Below, piece by piece: positions 29,551 through 38,704 of a DNA stretch of 52,785 nt. The DNA comes from Duodenibacillus sp. Lineage in GTDB: Bacteria > Pseudomonadota > Gammaproteobacteria > Burkholderiales > Burkholderiaceae_F. Made by a program: the position numbers and the translations under genes. Position 1 is the first letter of the stretch, and each line of letters begins with the position of its first letter. Location of the stretch: NCBI GenBank assembly GCA_017628205.1, contig JAGBZO010000024.1, forward strand, positions 1 through 52,785, read 5' to 3'. Under the pieces are notes generated by a model. It was given only the letters and a program-made list of their open reading frames with translations, ran no database searches and was not told the origin of the DNA.

Positions 29551-29609
29551 AACAAAAAGGGCCCGATAGCGTTGCCCCGATCGAAATCGGGGGCGTTATC
29601 GAACCCTTA
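29551..29609 (-). terminator. Intrinsic terminator after rplT
   Basis: A long imperfect stem: CGATAGCG..GCCCCGAT pairs with ATCGGGGGCGTTATCG around CGAA, with outer AAGGG/CCCTT pairing, and tail TTTTTGTTTG on the minus strand. Confidence 0.85.
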
Positions 29610-29613
29610 AAGA

Positions 29614-29634
29614 ACGAGTCGCTTCAGGACTCGT
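29614..29634 (-). repeat. Second stem-loop between rplT stop and its terminator
   Basis: ACGAGTC (29614-29620) pairs with GACTCGT (29628-29634), loop of 7, TTCTTT after it on the minus strand. It makes a tandem hairpin arrangement with the main terminator. Confidence 0.5.
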
Positions 29635-29657
29635 CCCATGTTCCTTCTGCGCCTTTA

Positions 29658-30014
29658 TTAGGCGAGAGCGGCCTTGGCGGCAGCGACGAGGGCGGCAAAG
29701 CCTTCCTTGTCGAAGATAGCCATATCGGACAGAACCTTGCGGTCCAGAGCGATGTTGGCCTTCTTGAGACCGTTCATGAAGCGGCTGTAGGTCATGCCGT
29801 TGGAGCGGGTTGCAGCGTTGATACGAGCAATCCACAAACGACGGAATACATGCTTCTTGTCGCGGCGGTCGCGGTAAGCATACTGACCGGCACGCATAAC
29901 GGCCTGCTTGGCAACACGGTAAACGTTGTTGCGACGCAGACGGAAGCCCTTAGAGAGGGCAAAAATCTTCTTGTGACGAGCACGAGCCGTCACGCCACGC
30001 TTTACTCGAGGCAT
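29658..30014 (-). CDS. rplT: 50S ribosomal protein L20
   Basis: 118 residues, full length, with the basic N-terminal extension ([18 protein letters not shown]) that threads 23S rRNA and the globular C-terminal domain. L20 also represses its own operon in other bacteria. GGGAGAG precedes the ATG; the gene starts 18 bases after rpmI. Confidence 0.98.
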   Translation of the reverse strand: MPRVKRGVTARARHKKIFALSKGFRLRRNNVYRVAKQAVMRAGQYAYRDRRDKKHVFRRLWIARINAATRSNGMTYSRFMNGLKKANIALDRKVLSDMAIFDKEGFAALVAAAKAALA

Positions 30015-30032
30015 CTTTCTACTCTCCCTAAA

Positions 30033-30230
30033 TTATGCGTAAGGCATCATACGATGGATGGACTTGCTGTCAGATTCGTGAATGGTAACCATACCACGGA
30101 GGTGACGCTTGTTCTTGGTCGTACGCTTGGTGAGAATATGACGCTTGGTGGCGTGCGCACGCTTGATGGAACCGCCGGAACGGACCTTGAAGCGCTTGCT
30201 CGCAGCCTTCTTAGTTTTCATCTTCGGCAT
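30033..30230 (-). CDS. rpmI: 50S ribosomal protein L35
   Basis: 65 residues starting [14 protein letters not shown], the family N terminus; AAGGAAAA lies upstream of this ATG, so a longer reading is discarded. The highly basic sequence with HILTKR and the C-terminal [12 protein letters not shown] are typical. Confidence 0.97.
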   Translation of the reverse strand: MPKMKTKKAASKRFKVRSGGSIKRAHATKRHILTKRTTKNKRHLRGMVTIHESDSKSIHRMMPYA

Positions 30231-30309
30231 TTGGCCGTTTTCCTTATGATTTATCGGGACTCCAGGCGTTCGGTCCACAAAAACCGAATCTTCATTAGCC
30301 CGCCCCGAC

Positions 30310-30346
30310 TTATAAAACCGCCTGCCTTTCCAAACAAGGCAGGCGG
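30310..30346 (-). terminator. Terminator or attenuator between infC and rpmI
   Basis: An 11-bp stem, CCGCCTGCCTT (30318-30328) with AAGGCAGGCGG (30336-30346), loop of 7, tail TTTTATAAG on the minus strand. It sits inside the infC-rpmI-rplT operon, so it may set the ratio of IF3 to L35/L20 or mark a regulated leader for rpmI. Confidence 0.65.
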
Positions 30347-30372
30347 ATTTGTGATTATATCACAAATTTTGA

Positions 30373-30894
30373 TTATTTCTTCTTCTTAGGAGCCAGAACC
30401 ATGATCATCTGACGGCCTTCGAGCTTCGGCTGATGCTCGACCTGCGCCTCGTCGATCAGGTCTTCGCGAATGCGATTCATGATCTGCGCACCCAAATCCT
30501 GATGCGCCATTTCACGACCGCGATAACGCAAAGTCACCTTGGCCTTGTCACCGTCCCCCAAGAAGCGACGCAACGCGCGCAACTTGGTCTGGTAATCGTT
30601 TTCGTCGGTCGCGGGACGGAACTTGACTTCCTTCACCTGAATGACCTTCTGACGAGCCTTGATTTCCTGAGCACGCTTCTGTTCCTGATAACGGAACTTA
30701 CCGTAGTCCATCAAACGACAGACCGGGGGAGTGGCGTTGGCGGCGACCTCAACGAGATCGACGTCGGCCTCTTCGGCCATACGCAATGCTTCCGACGTGC
30801 GGACAATACCGATCTGGGCGCCATCGACGCCGGTCAGTCGGACCTCGGGAACCCGAATCTCACCATTGATTCGGTGGGTGCGTTCTTGTGCTAT
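30373..30894 (-). CDS. infC: Translation initiation factor IF-3, AUA start
   Basis: 173 residues. IF-3 binds the 30S subunit and rejects wrong start codons and initiator tRNAs. The conserved N-terminal domain ([17 protein letters not shown], then [21 protein letters not shown]) has no ATG, GTG or TTG ahead of it. The frame opens after TAG, and the first sense codons are GAG ACT GTC ATA; AGGAG lies six bases before ATA, so ATA at 30894-30892 is the start. Rare AUU-type starts are the basis of infC self-regulation in E. coli. The first ATG (30786) would remove 36 conserved residues. Confidence 0.93.
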   Translation of the reverse strand: MAQERTHRINGEIRVPEVRLTGVDGAQIGIVRTSEALRMAEEADVDLVEVAANATPPVCRLMDYGKFRYQEQKRAQEIKARQKVIQVKEVKFRPATDENDYQTKLRALRRFLGDGDKAKVTLRYRGREMAHQDLGAQIMNRIREDLIDEAQVEHQPKLEGRQMIMVLAPKKKK

Positions 30895-30933
30895 GACAGT
30901 CTCCTAATAGTGAACAAAAACGTTAACGACCTG

Positions 30934-32853
30934 TTACTGGTCAGTGTTAACGCGACGCTGATCCTCATCGACCAAACGATCGATGAAATCTTGCACGGGC
31001 ATGACGCCCAAGTTACGGCCGCCGCGGGCACGAACGCTCACGGTACCGTCCTGCTTTTCCTTGTCGCCGACAACGACGATGTAAGGCAACTTCTGCAGAC
31101 TAAGCTCACGGATTTTATAGTTGATTTTTTCGCCGCGCAAATCAGCTACGACGCGCAAGCCGGCGTCCTGCATTTTTGCAACAATTTCACGGGCGTAGTC
31201 GGCCTGATCGTCCGTAATGGAAGCGACCGCGACCTGAATCGGGCTCAACCAAACGGGCATGGCGCCGGCGTAGTTTTCAATCAACATGCCGATCCAACGT
31301 TCCAAAGAACCGAGGATCGCGCGGTGCAACATCACGGGCGTCTTGCGCGTGTTGTCGTCGGCGACGTATTCGGCACCCAAACGACCCGGCATCTGGAAGT
31401 CGACCTGGATCGTACCGCACTGCCAAGAGCGACCCAAGCAGTCCTTCAAGTGGTACTCGATCTTGGGACCGTAGAAGGCGCCCTCGCCCGGCAAAATTTC
31501 GTATTCGACGCCGAGGCTTTCCAAGCTTTCGATCAAGGCGGCTTCGGCCTTGTCCCATGCGGCGTCTTCGCCGATGCGCATTTCCGGTCGGGTGGCGATC
31601 TTATAGCTGATGTTTTCAAACCCGAACGTGTGGTACACGTCGCGCACGATCTTGGTGTAGTCCACGCATTCGGCCAAAATCTGGTCTTCCGTACAGAAAA
31701 TGTGACCGTCGTCCTGCGTGAAACCGCGAACGCGCATCATGCCGTGCAAAGAACCGGACGGTTCGTTACGGTGGCACTGACCGAACTCGCCGAAACGCAT
31801 CGGCAGATCGCGGTAGCTGCGCAAACCGGCGTTAAACAACTGGATGTGACCGGGGCAATTCATCGGCTTGAGAGCGTAATAGCGGTTTTCCGATTCGGTC
31901 GTGAACATGTTCGAACGGTACTTGGCCCAGTGACCGGAGCGTTCCCACAGCGAACGATCGAGCAACTGCGGCGCCTTGACTTCCTGATAGCCGCTCTTTT
32001 GATAGACCTTGCGCATGAACTGTTCGACAACCTGCCAGAGCGTCCACCCCTTGGCGTGCCAGAAAATCATGCCGGGAGCTTCGTCCTGCAGATGGAACAA
32101 ATCCAATTCCTTGCCCAAGCGACGATGATCGCGGCGTTCGGCTTCTTCAAGCATCTTGAGATAAGCGGCCTGATCGTCCTTGTTGCCCCAAGCGGTACCG
32201 TAAATGCGCTGCAACATTTCGTTCTTGCTGTCGCCGCGCCAATAGGCGCCGGCCACCTTCATGAGCTTGAACACCTTGAGCTTGCCGGTGTTGGGGACGT
32301 GAGGGCCGCGACACAAGTCGATGAAATCGCCCTGACGATACAACGAGATCGTTTCGCCTTCAGGGATGGATTCAATGATTTCTGCCTTGTACTTTTCACC
32401 GATCGACTTGAAGAATTCGATGGCGTCTTCGCGCAACATCGTGCTGCGTTCGATCGGCAAATTCTTCTTGACCAATTCCTGCATGCGCTTTTCGATGGCC
32501 TTCAGATCGTCAGGCGTGAAAGCGCGCTCGAACTTGAAGTCGTAGTAAAAGCCGTTTTCAATGGCCGGACCAATGGTCACTTCCGCACTCGGGAACAATT
32601 CCTTGACGGCCTGAGCCATCAAGTGCGCGGTGGAGTGACGAATCAATTCAACGCCTTCGGCGTCCTTGGCAGTCACGATGGCGAGCTCGGCGTCCGCTTC
32701 GATCGTCGCGGACAAATCAACGAGCGTACCGTTGACCTTGCCGGCCAAAGCGGCCTTGGCCAAACCGGCGCCGATCGATTCGGCTACGCCCAATACGGTG
32801 ACGGGACCGTCAAATTGGCGTACGGAACCGTCGGGCAACGTGATTGCAATCAT
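30934..32853 (-). CDS. thrS: Threonyl-tRNA synthetase
   Basis: 639 residues: TGS domain (1-63), editing domain (about 65-225, with the [11 protein letters not shown] motif), class II catalytic core with the zinc-binding cysteine in [10 protein letters not shown] and histidines in the later [15 protein letters not shown] and [13 protein letters not shown] segments, and an anticodon-binding domain (about 535-635). AAAGGAG sits six bases before ATG. thrS leads thrS-infC-rpmI-rplT. Confidence 0.98.
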   Translation of the reverse strand: MIAITLPDGSVRQFDGPVTVLGVAESIGAGLAKAALAGKVNGTLVDLSATIEADAELAIVTAKDAEGVELIRHSTAHLMAQAVKELFPSAEVTIGPAIENGFYYDFKFERAFTPDDLKAIEKRMQELVKKNLPIERSTMLREDAIEFFKSIGEKYKAEIIESIPEGETISLYRQGDFIDLCRGPHVPNTGKLKVFKLMKVAGAYWRGDSKNEMLQRIYGTAWGNKDDQAAYLKMLEEAERRDHRRLGKELDLFHLQDEAPGMIFWHAKGWTLWQVVEQFMRKVYQKSGYQEVKAPQLLDRSLWERSGHWAKYRSNMFTTESENRYYALKPMNCPGHIQLFNAGLRSYRDLPMRFGEFGQCHRNEPSGSLHGMMRVRGFTQDDGHIFCTEDQILAECVDYTKIVRDVYHTFGFENISYKIATRPEMRIGEDAAWDKAEAALIESLESLGVEYEILPGEGAFYGPKIEYHLKDCLGRSWQCGTIQVDFQMPGRLGAEYVADDNTRKTPVMLHRAILGSLERWIGMLIENYAGAMPVWLSPIQVAVASITDDQADYAREIVAKMQDAGLRVVADLRGEKINYKIRELSLQKLPYIVVVGDKEKQDGTVSVRARGGRNLGVMPVQDFIDRLVDEDQRRVNTDQ

Positions 32854-32893
32854 TTTCTGCTCCTTTCGAATCGGATCAATTCAATATCTTCAG

Positions 32894-32932
32894 ACGAAAA
32901 AAAAGTGCGGCTCGGAGCCGCACTTTCTTTTT
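32894..32932. terminator. Terminator between tRNA-Val and thrS
   Basis: An 11-bp stem, AAAGTGCGGCT (32902-32912) with AGCCGCACTTT (32916-32926), loop CGG; T-rich on the minus 3' side (eight Ts) and also T-rich on the plus side. It ends tRNA-Val ahead of thrS. Confidence 0.85.
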
Positions 32933-33024
32933 CGGAACACTCTGTGCCGCCCGTAGCCTTAACTCTTACGGGTGTTTGTCGTTCGAAACAACAAACCAAA
33001 CAACATGAGTGTCTCCATATATTC

Positions 33025-33101
33025 TGGTAGGCACGATTGGACTCGAACCAACGACCCCCACCATGTCAAGGTGATGCTCTAACCAACTGAGCTACGTGCC
33101 T
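33025..33101 (-). tRNA. tRNA-Val(GAC)
   Basis: 77 nt with encoded CCA. Acceptor AGGCACG pairs with CGTGCCT; anticodon stem encloses TTGACAT with anticodon GAC; D arm GCTCAGTTGGTTAGAGC and T arm GGTTCGAGTCC are canonical. Confidence 0.97.
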
Positions 33102-33113
33102 GTGAGACTTCGA

Positions 33114-33142
33114 ACTATAAAGACTTCTCCGAACTTTTGCAA
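33114..33142 (-). promoter_or_regulatory. Sigma-70 promoter of tRNA-Val
   Basis: On the minus strand TTGCAA (33142-33137), 17-base spacer, TATAGT (33119-33114), 12 bases before the tRNA. Confidence 0.75.
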
Positions 33143-33214
33143 GTCTTTTTCAAAGAAATCGTGAACTATTTTCTGAAAATCCAATTACCCGTCTGTTTTT
33201 AAATGAAACTTTTT

Positions 33215-34552
33215 TCAACTTTTCTCAGACTCTCGAGCCGTTTCGTCTCGATCCGTTTTGTTCGCTCTTTCTTTTCCGCGTTCAACGTTAATCAGCAACA
33301 AGGTCAACAACCCCACGACAAAGAAGCCGGACGTCACCATCATCGCCAAGCGATGATCGTTGCCCGTCGCCCACGTCACGATACCGTACGTCAACGGCCC
33401 GACGATGGCCGACATCCACAACGCCATGTTCCAGACGCCGTAAAACTCGGCCAATCGACGCTTCGGCGCAAAAAGCGCCACCATGGCGCGTCCGCCCGAC
33501 TGGCTCGACCCCATAGCCAAACCGGCCAAATTGGCGCTCACCCAGAACAACCACAAGGCGGTTGCATTGGCCGCCAGCATCGCCATAACGATCCACACGA
33601 GCAACGTCAAGGCCAACGCCCGTTTGTGCCCCAAAGCGTCCTGAACATAGCCGAACCCGAACGCGCCGAAGGCGGCCGTCACGTTGACGACAAGCACCAT
33701 GACGAGCGTCTCGGTCACTTCAAAACCCAAAACTTGCGAAGCGTAAATGGCGGCCAGCGTGATGACGACGGCAATGCCACACTGATAAAAGAAGCCGCAC
33801 ACGACCAGACAGGCAAAATCGCGGTAACCGGGCAACGAGCGCAGCGTCCGCATCAACTGACCGCTGCTTTCCCGCCAAACGGCCCTCAGCCCCAGACCTT
33901 GCGTTTGCGGTCGGGCGCGCTCTTTAAGCCACAGGAATACCGGGATGGAAATCAGAAAGAACAAGCCGGCGGTAATCCAGTTGGTCCAGGCGACGACGCG
34001 AACCGAATCCATTCCGTATTGCGGCCCGAGCACGACGACGATCAGGCAACAGCCGAGCGTCACAAGGCCGCCGACATAACCGAGCGACCAGCCCCAGCCC
34101 GACACCTTGCCGGTCGCCTCGGGACGAGCCAACTCGGGCAGGAAAGCCGAGTTGAGACTTTCACCCAGATTGAATCCCAGGTTACTGACCACAATGAAGA
34201 AGACGGCCGTCGCGATTGTTCCCGGCCCCGTAAACCCGAGCCCGGCCGTCGCCGCGATACACAGCAGCGTCGATATGAACAACCAAATCTTTTTCTTTGC
34301 CGTCACGTCCGCCAGTCGTCCGATCGACGGCATGAGCAACATGCCCACGGCATTGCTCAATGCAATGGCGCATGTCCACGCCAATGTGGCCCACGGAGTG
34401 TTGCCGCAAATGACTTCGACAAAATACGCGTTGAAAACGGCCGTCATCACGACGGTGCTGTAGCCTGAATTGGCCGCGTCATACATGGCCCAACCGATCA
34501 CTTCTTTGGGAGCCACCCCGGGATTCAAACACTTTGCGTCAAACAAGGCCAT
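33215..34552 (-). CDS. MFS transporter of the UMF1 (Atg22-like) family
   Basis: A 445-residue membrane protein with about 12 hydrophobic segments. Family features are the N-terminal VIGWAMYDAANSGYSTVV and the loop MPSIGRLADVTAKKKIWLF between helices 2 and 3. UMF1 members are related to the yeast vacuolar amino-acid effluxer Atg22, but bacterial substrates are mostly unknown. It follows cstA across a terminator, so it likely has its own promoter; its charged C-terminal tail is cytoplasmic. Confidence 0.88.
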   Translation of the reverse strand: MALFDAKCLNPGVAPKEVIGWAMYDAANSGYSTVVMTAVFNAYFVEVICGNTPWATLAWTCAIALSNAVGMLLMPSIGRLADVTAKKKIWLFISTLLCIAATAGLGFTGPGTIATAVFFIVVSNLGFNLGESLNSAFLPELARPEATGKVSGWGWSLGYVGGLVTLGCCLIVVVLGPQYGMDSVRVVAWTNWITAGLFFLISIPVFLWLKERARPQTQGLGLRAVWRESSGQLMRTLRSLPGYRDFACLVVCGFFYQCGIAVVITLAAIYASQVLGFEVTETLVMVLVVNVTAAFGAFGFGYVQDALGHKRALALTLLVWIVMAMLAANATALWLFWVSANLAGLAMGSSQSGGRAMVALFAPKRRLAEFYGVWNMALWMSAIVGPLTYGIVTWATGNDHRLAMMVTSGFFVVGLLTLLLINVERGKERANKTDRDETARESEKS

Positions 34553-34563
34553 GTCTCAACACC

Positions 34564-34600
34564 TAAAAAAACGGGCGCGTTCCCCTGCGAAAACGCGCCC
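34564..34600 (-). terminator. Intrinsic terminator of cstA
   Basis: GGGCGCGTT (34573-34581) pairs with AACGCGCCC (34592-34600), tail of seven Ts on the minus strand. Confidence 0.85.
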
Positions 34601-34654
34601 TGTTTACGTCTTCGTCGACAATCGTCATGATTGTACAACGAGACTGTCTTCGGA

Positions 34655-36280
34655 TCAGTTCTTGCTCATCTTCTTAAATGTTTCTCGGCTCTGCAGAACC
34701 AAGGCGACGGCCAAACCGAAGAGAAGCACGGCCAAGCACCCGACGAACATGTTGCCGCGACTGAAGTACGAGTAAATCAACTGCAGCAGAGCCGTGAAGG
34801 TGACGACGAACATGAAGAACATCGGATACAGCGCCATACGATATTCCAGATTGCTGGCCTTGAGCCAAACGGCAATCGCCAAGAGAGCCATGGCGGCCAA
34901 GAGCTGATTTGCCGTACCGAAGATCGGCCAAATGGACAAATACGAACCCGTTGCCAAGTACGTGGAGACGCCCAAGGTCACGATGGTCGCGACATACGGA
35001 TTGGCCAGGATGTTCTTGGGCTTGGCGCCGGTGCGGCTTTCTTCTTCCGTCGTAAAGAGCTCTTGGAAGATGAATCGACCCAGGCGGGTGGCCGTATCCA
35101 AACTCGTCAGAGCAAACGCGGAAATGGTCAACGCAACGAATTCGCTACCGATGGAATAAGGAATGCCGAAGCCTTCCATAAACTTGCCGTTGGCTTGCGC
35201 AAAGATGGCGACCGGCCCCTTTTGCTTAAGCACTTCGAGCAAATTGTCGGGAGACGAAGCGATGAAGCCGACGCTGACGACGGCGATAATGGCCAAGAAG
35301 CCTTCGAGCAACATGGCGCCGTAACCGACCAGCTTGGCGTCCTTTTCATTGGACAACTGCTTGGCACTGGTGCCGGAGCCGACCAAAGAGTGGAAACCGG
35401 AGATGGCGCCGCAAGCAACCGTCACGAACAACATCGGGAAGAGCCAATTCATGTTGCCCAAGTCAAAGGCGGTCACTGGAGCGATGTTGATTTGCGGCGA
35501 ATACACGAACACGCCGACAAACGCGAAGAAGATCATCGCGTACAGCAAGAAGCTGTTCAAATAATCGCGCGGCTGCAACAAAATCCAGACGGGAATGATG
35601 GAGGCGATGCCGATGTAGATGACGATGACGATCAACCAGGTCGTCTTGCTCAGACTCATCGGGAAGTAATGACCGAGCGCCATGCAAGCGATCAAAGCGG
35701 CCACGCCGAACACCGTCGCGATCTTGAGATTCACGCCCATGCGATAGACGGCGTAACCGAAAGCAACGGCCAAACCGATAAAGAGCATGGAGCTCGTACC
35801 TGCCGCAGGCGAAGCCACGAACGTCGAAGCCACGATATTGGCAAAGGCGGCGACGACGACCAAAAGCGTCACCCAAGCAAAGATGGCAAAGAGCAACTTA
35901 CCGCGGCGACCGATCGTCGCTTCGATAATCTGACCGATCGACTGCCCTTTGTGACGGATGGAGGCAACCAAAGAACCGTAATCTTGTACGCCGCCGAAGA
36001 AGATCGAACCGACGATAATCCACAAAACGACAGGCACCCAACCGAAAACGGCCGCAGTGATCGGACCGACGATGGGACCGGCGCCGGCAATGGAACTGAA
36101 GTGGTGACCCAGCAACACAGCCGAGTTCGTCGGCACGTAGTCGACGCCGTCGTTTATTTCATGAGCCGGGGTGGCTCGCTTGGGGTCGATCCCCCACTTC
36201 TTAGCCAACCACGAACCGTATGTGATATAGGCAATCAGGAAAACGGCGGCAGAAAGTGCAACCAATAATGCTCCGCTCAT
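34655..36280 (-). CDS. cstA: CstA-family carbon-starvation transporter
   Basis: A 541-residue membrane protein with roughly 14-16 hydrophobic segments. The N-terminal CstA hallmark is present: HEINDGVDYVPTN, then HHFSSIAGAGPIVGP (about 59-73) and FFGGVQDYGSL. Members import peptides or pyruvate under carbon limitation. It is much shorter than E. coli CstA (701 residues), matching the compact form found in many anaerobes; which substrate it takes cannot be told. No ybdD-like partner is adjacent. A 213-residue unknown gene ends 41 bases upstream. Confidence 0.9.
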   Translation of the reverse strand: MSGALLVALSAAVFLIAYITYGSWLAKKWGIDPKRATPAHEINDGVDYVPTNSAVLLGHHFSSIAGAGPIVGPITAAVFGWVPVVLWIIVGSIFFGGVQDYGSLVASIRHKGQSIGQIIEATIGRRGKLLFAIFAWVTLLVVVAAFANIVASTFVASPAAGTSSMLFIGLAVAFGYAVYRMGVNLKIATVFGVAALIACMALGHYFPMSLSKTTWLIVIVIYIGIASIIPVWILLQPRDYLNSFLLYAMIFFAFVGVFVYSPQINIAPVTAFDLGNMNWLFPMLFVTVACGAISGFHSLVGSGTSAKQLSNEKDAKLVGYGAMLLEGFLAIIAVVSVGFIASSPDNLLEVLKQKGPVAIFAQANGKFMEGFGIPYSIGSEFVALTISAFALTSLDTATRLGRFIFQELFTTEEESRTGAKPKNILANPYVATIVTLGVSTYLATGSYLSIWPIFGTANQLLAAMALLAIAVWLKASNLEYRMALYPMFFMFVVTFTALLQLIYSYFSRGNMFVGCLAVLLFGLAVALVLQSRETFKKMSKN

Positions 36281-36321
36281 ACAGACACCCTTTCTTTGGT
36301 TTGTTAAAAGTTAATGTGATG

Positions 36322-36963
36322 TTATCCAGTACAGCAACCGCAACGGATCAGACCGAATCGCGCAAAAATCGAACGGGAGGGAGGCACGATGGGCTTATCG
36401 TCAAAACTCCACAATACGGTTTGCAGTTGCTTTTCGGCAAAACGATTGGCGTAAACGGTTCGTTTTTGTAGATCCACGACAACGACGCCGGCATCGGCCC
36501 AACCCTTGAAACCCCACGCAAAGCCCATGTGGCATTTCATACGTTGCAAACAATCGCGCACGGCCTGCGCTTGAACGGCATTGCGACTGATCAAGGCGAC
36601 GGTATAGTCGGTCGACATCGTGCTGGGAGACGAGCCCCGCTCCTTCATGTGTCGCGTCAACGCCTCAAACGCCTTTTCGATATCGGCTACGCCGACTTGA
36701 TCGAAACACCCCAGACCGACGTAACGGTGCGTATGAACCGTGTACAAGTTCATCTTTTGCGTCATGAAGTACTTTTCGTCGGTCTGCGAGAAACGCGCCC
36801 AATGTTGGAACATATCGGCGAACTCGTTCGGTACCTTTTCGAAATCGAAATAAGCGCTCAGTCGATTGCATACGCTTTCGACATAGGTTGCGTCGCGAAC
36901 GGTCTCGTCGTTGTCAGTCACTTCGGTCTCCTCAAAGGCCATTTTTGCAATATGTCGAAACAT
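36322..36963 (-). CDS. Unknown protein upstream of cstA
   Basis: A 213-residue protein that I do not recognise. It is soluble-looking, with an acidic N terminus (EETEVTDNDETV), aromatic-rich central part (HWARFSQTDEKYFMTQKMN), a possible small alpha/beta domain (about 75-180) and a cysteine-rich C-terminal end (RCGCCTG). No signal peptide or membrane segment. Start uncertain: ATG at 36963 or ATG at 36942; neither has a good ribosome binding site. Close spacing to cstA (41 bases) suggests one transcript. Base composition is like its neighbours. Confidence 0.7.
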   Translation of the reverse strand: MFRHIAKMAFEETEVTDNDETVRDATYVESVCNRLSAYFDFEKVPNEFADMFQHWARFSQTDEKYFMTQKMNLYTVHTHRYVGLGCFDQVGVADIEKAFEALTRHMKERGSSPSTMSTDYTVALISRNAVQAQAVRDCLQRMKCHMGFAWGFKGWADAGVVVVDLQKRTVYANRFAEKQLQTVLWSFDDKPIVPPSRSIFARFGLIRCGCCTG

Positions 36964-37021
36964 GTTATCGAGATAAAAATCTCAGCGCTACTACGGACTG
37001 ACAGAGCTTTGATGGAAAGTT

Positions 37022-37046
37022 ACTAAATTGAGCAAATTTGCTTAGT
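37022..37046. promoter_or_regulatory. Nested palindrome upstream of the 213-residue gene
   Basis: AGCAAATTTGCT (37031-37042) is a perfect 12-base palindrome flanked by ACTAA (37022-37026) and TTAGT (37042-37046). It lies about 60-80 bases upstream of the gene, a plausible operator site; no regulator is known for it. Confidence 0.4.
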
Positions 37047-37096
37047 CTCAAAAGATGACACTGCGTAACAACCCTAATATTCTGGGGGTGTATATC

Positions 37097-37137
37097 AAAA
37101 AAAAGACGACCGTCGAATATCGACGGCCGTCTTTTTT
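37097..37137. terminator. Bidirectional terminator after the three-paralog cluster
   Basis: GACGACCGTCGA pairs with TCGACGGCCGTC (one mismatch) with A-rich and T-rich flanks (37097-37104 and 37131-37137). On the minus strand the tail is eight Ts. It separates the paralog cluster from the 213-residue gene. Confidence 0.9.
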
Positions 37138-37152
37138 CTAACACATTACCGA

Positions 37153-37683
37153 CTAGCGAAAAGACAACATTTCCAACGGCGCTCCCACCAACAGGCGAGA
37201 CCAAAAACCGATGAATCGAACCCCTGCCGGCGTGTTTTCTATGCCGTCGAGGTCGCGTCCGGCCGCTTGGTCGCGCTCGATCAAGCGATACATGTCTTTT
37301 ACAAACAACGCGCAAGCCGCGTAGACCAACTGATCGTCATTACGCGGAACGCCGCCGCAGGAGGCGGCAATCTCGTCGGAAATCATTTCCCGCAGATAAG
37401 CGGCCAGGCCTTCGGAGTTCCAACCTTCGCCGCTGGCGTAATGACGGTTGTTGCCGCAGAACGTGGCGCCCAACCAATTGACCAGTTTGTCATCAGCCGC
37501 ATCGATTTCTTCGGGACTCATATCGCCGTTCTCCGCCAGTTGAGCGCGTCGAGCGCTGTTGGCCACGGCTTGACAGAGCAGTCCGGTGACCACCTCGATA
37601 CTCAACAAACTGGGCAACTGCGGCGCACGCGATGAAAAATCGCATCGACACGACGGTCCGCACGAACTTCCGCATCCGGCCAT
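37153..37683 (-). CDS. Paralog 1 of an unrecognised small helical family, with Cys-rich N terminus
   Basis: 176 residues from the ATG at 37683, which has GGGAGG four bases upstream. The N terminus carries four cysteines in eleven residues (C4, C8, C12, C14), a possible metal or cluster site. The rest looks all-helical and shares with the next two upstream genes the motif C-G-N-N-x2-Y-x4-G-W (76-88). No signal peptide, no membrane segment. I do not recognise the family. It is the last gene of the cluster and starts 14 bases after paralog 2 ends. Confidence 0.8.
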   Translation of the reverse strand: MAGCGSSCGPSCRCDFSSRAPQLPSLLSIEVVTGLLCQAVANSARRAQLAENGDMSPEEIDAADDKLVNWLGATFCGNNRHYASGEGWNSEGLAAYLREMISDEIAASCGGVPRNDDQLVYAACALFVKDMYRLIERDQAAGRDLDGIENTPAGVRFIGFWSRLLVGAPLEMLSFR

Positions 37684-37697
37684 AACGCCTCCCTTTA

Positions 37698-38186
37698 TCA
37701 CGCTAACGGTTGCATGGCGGCCAACGCGTAGGCGTCGACCACGGCGCTCATGGCTCGATTGACGCTGGCCTGCGTGGCTCCGTCTTGTTGAACGGCCTCG
37801 GTAATGGCGTCGTAGACGGCACGATAAAACGCCGTGGCCCCCAAAACCATCATCACGCGCGGGTTGGCGACGTCAACGCCTCCCTCGGCCTCTTTCAACG
37901 CGGCAAATCGCTTGGGCTCAACCGTCGAGAGCGCAATGGCGCACGGCATACCGCTCCATCCGTCGACTCCCTTGAATTCGGGATTTTCGCCCATCAGAGC
38001 GCGAGCCAAATGACGGGCCAACGCGTCGTCCATATCGCGCGCCTTGTCCGCCTCCATCACTTTGCGCGAAACCTGCACCAAACGGTACAGCACTTCGCTG
38101 GCAGCCATGGAAAACAGTTCACGGACAACCTTCGGATCGGCCAGATCGTGAACGACCTTGTCTTCTTGCATCACGTTTTCAGTCAT
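37698..38186 (-). CDS. Paralog 2 of the same unrecognised family
   Basis: 162 residues, predicted mostly helical and soluble. It shares DLADP(K/R)V (15-20) with paralog 3 and the core motif here reading M-G-E-N-x2-F-x4-G-W (65-77). The Cys of the core motif in its paralogs is Met here, so that cysteine is not essential to the fold. The start overlaps the stop of paralog 3 by four bases (ATGA), a sign of coupled translation. Function unknown. Confidence 0.8.
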   Translation of the reverse strand: MTENVMQEDKVVHDLADPKVVRELFSMAASEVLYRLVQVSRKVMEADKARDMDDALARHLARALMGENPEFKGVDGWSGMPCAIALSTVEPKRFAALKEAEGGVDVANPRVMMVLGATAFYRAVYDAITEAVQQDGATQASVNRAMSAVVDAYALAAMQPLA

Positions 38187-38677
38187 TCTTCAATCGCCGG
38201 GAAAGGTTTGTTCGTCAAAATTTCCGCCCAACGAACGCACAAGTTGTGGAAAGCTCGCGCGTCTTGCTCGGTTTCGTCTTCGGTATTGAATTGCAAATCG
38301 CTCAGAAGTTGATGAATTTCCGTCACGAATTGACACATGGCGAACATGACGGCCTCTTCATCGCCAAAGAAAATCTGTGCGTCTTCGTGGGAAAGATTTT
38401 GGAATTCCTTTTCAAACACCTTGCGCAAGTGCTGTCCCAACGGTGCCCCGCTCCAACCTTCGGCCGGCTTGAATTCGTCGTTTTCACCACACAACGTCCA
38501 GCTCAACCACTGCATCCACTCGCTGCTGCGCGCCGCCGCATCTTCGGGCGTCACCTTCTCGTCGTACATGTCGGCGTTCAATTCCATGTGCATTTCGATG
38601 AACTGAAAGCACACCTGATAGATCACGCGGGGATCCGCCAGGTCGGGGCGTTCGACGCTCTGTTGGTTTTCTTGCAT
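38183..38677 (-). CDS. Paralog 3 of the same unrecognised family
   Basis: 164 residues, acidic and helical, with DLADPRV (12-18) and the core motif C-G-E-N-x2-F-x4-G-W (63-75) preceded by a tryptophan-rich helix (SSEWMQWLSW). First of the three paralogs in transcription order, starting 28 bases after the SPFH gene with AGGAACG ahead of the ATG, so it is probably read with the SPFH/NfeD pair. Length and helical content recall small dedicated chaperones such as TorD, but the TorD motifs are not seen. Function unknown. Confidence 0.8.
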   Translation of the reverse strand: MQENQQSVERPDLADPRVIYQVCFQFIEMHMELNADMYDEKVTPEDAAARSSEWMQWLSWTLCGENDEFKPAEGWSGAPLGQHLRKVFEKEFQNLSHEDAQIFFGDEEAVMFAMCQFVTEIHQLLSDLQFNTEDETEQDARAFHNLCVRWAEILTNKPFPAIEE

Positions 38678-38704
38678 GGTTCGTTCCTTCGGTTGGTTGT
38701 TCTG

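Noticed and set aside
37153-38677. TorD/NarJ-type chaperones
   Set aside because: Size and helix content fit, but the TorD-family motifs are not seen and no molybdoenzyme lies nearby, so no name was given.
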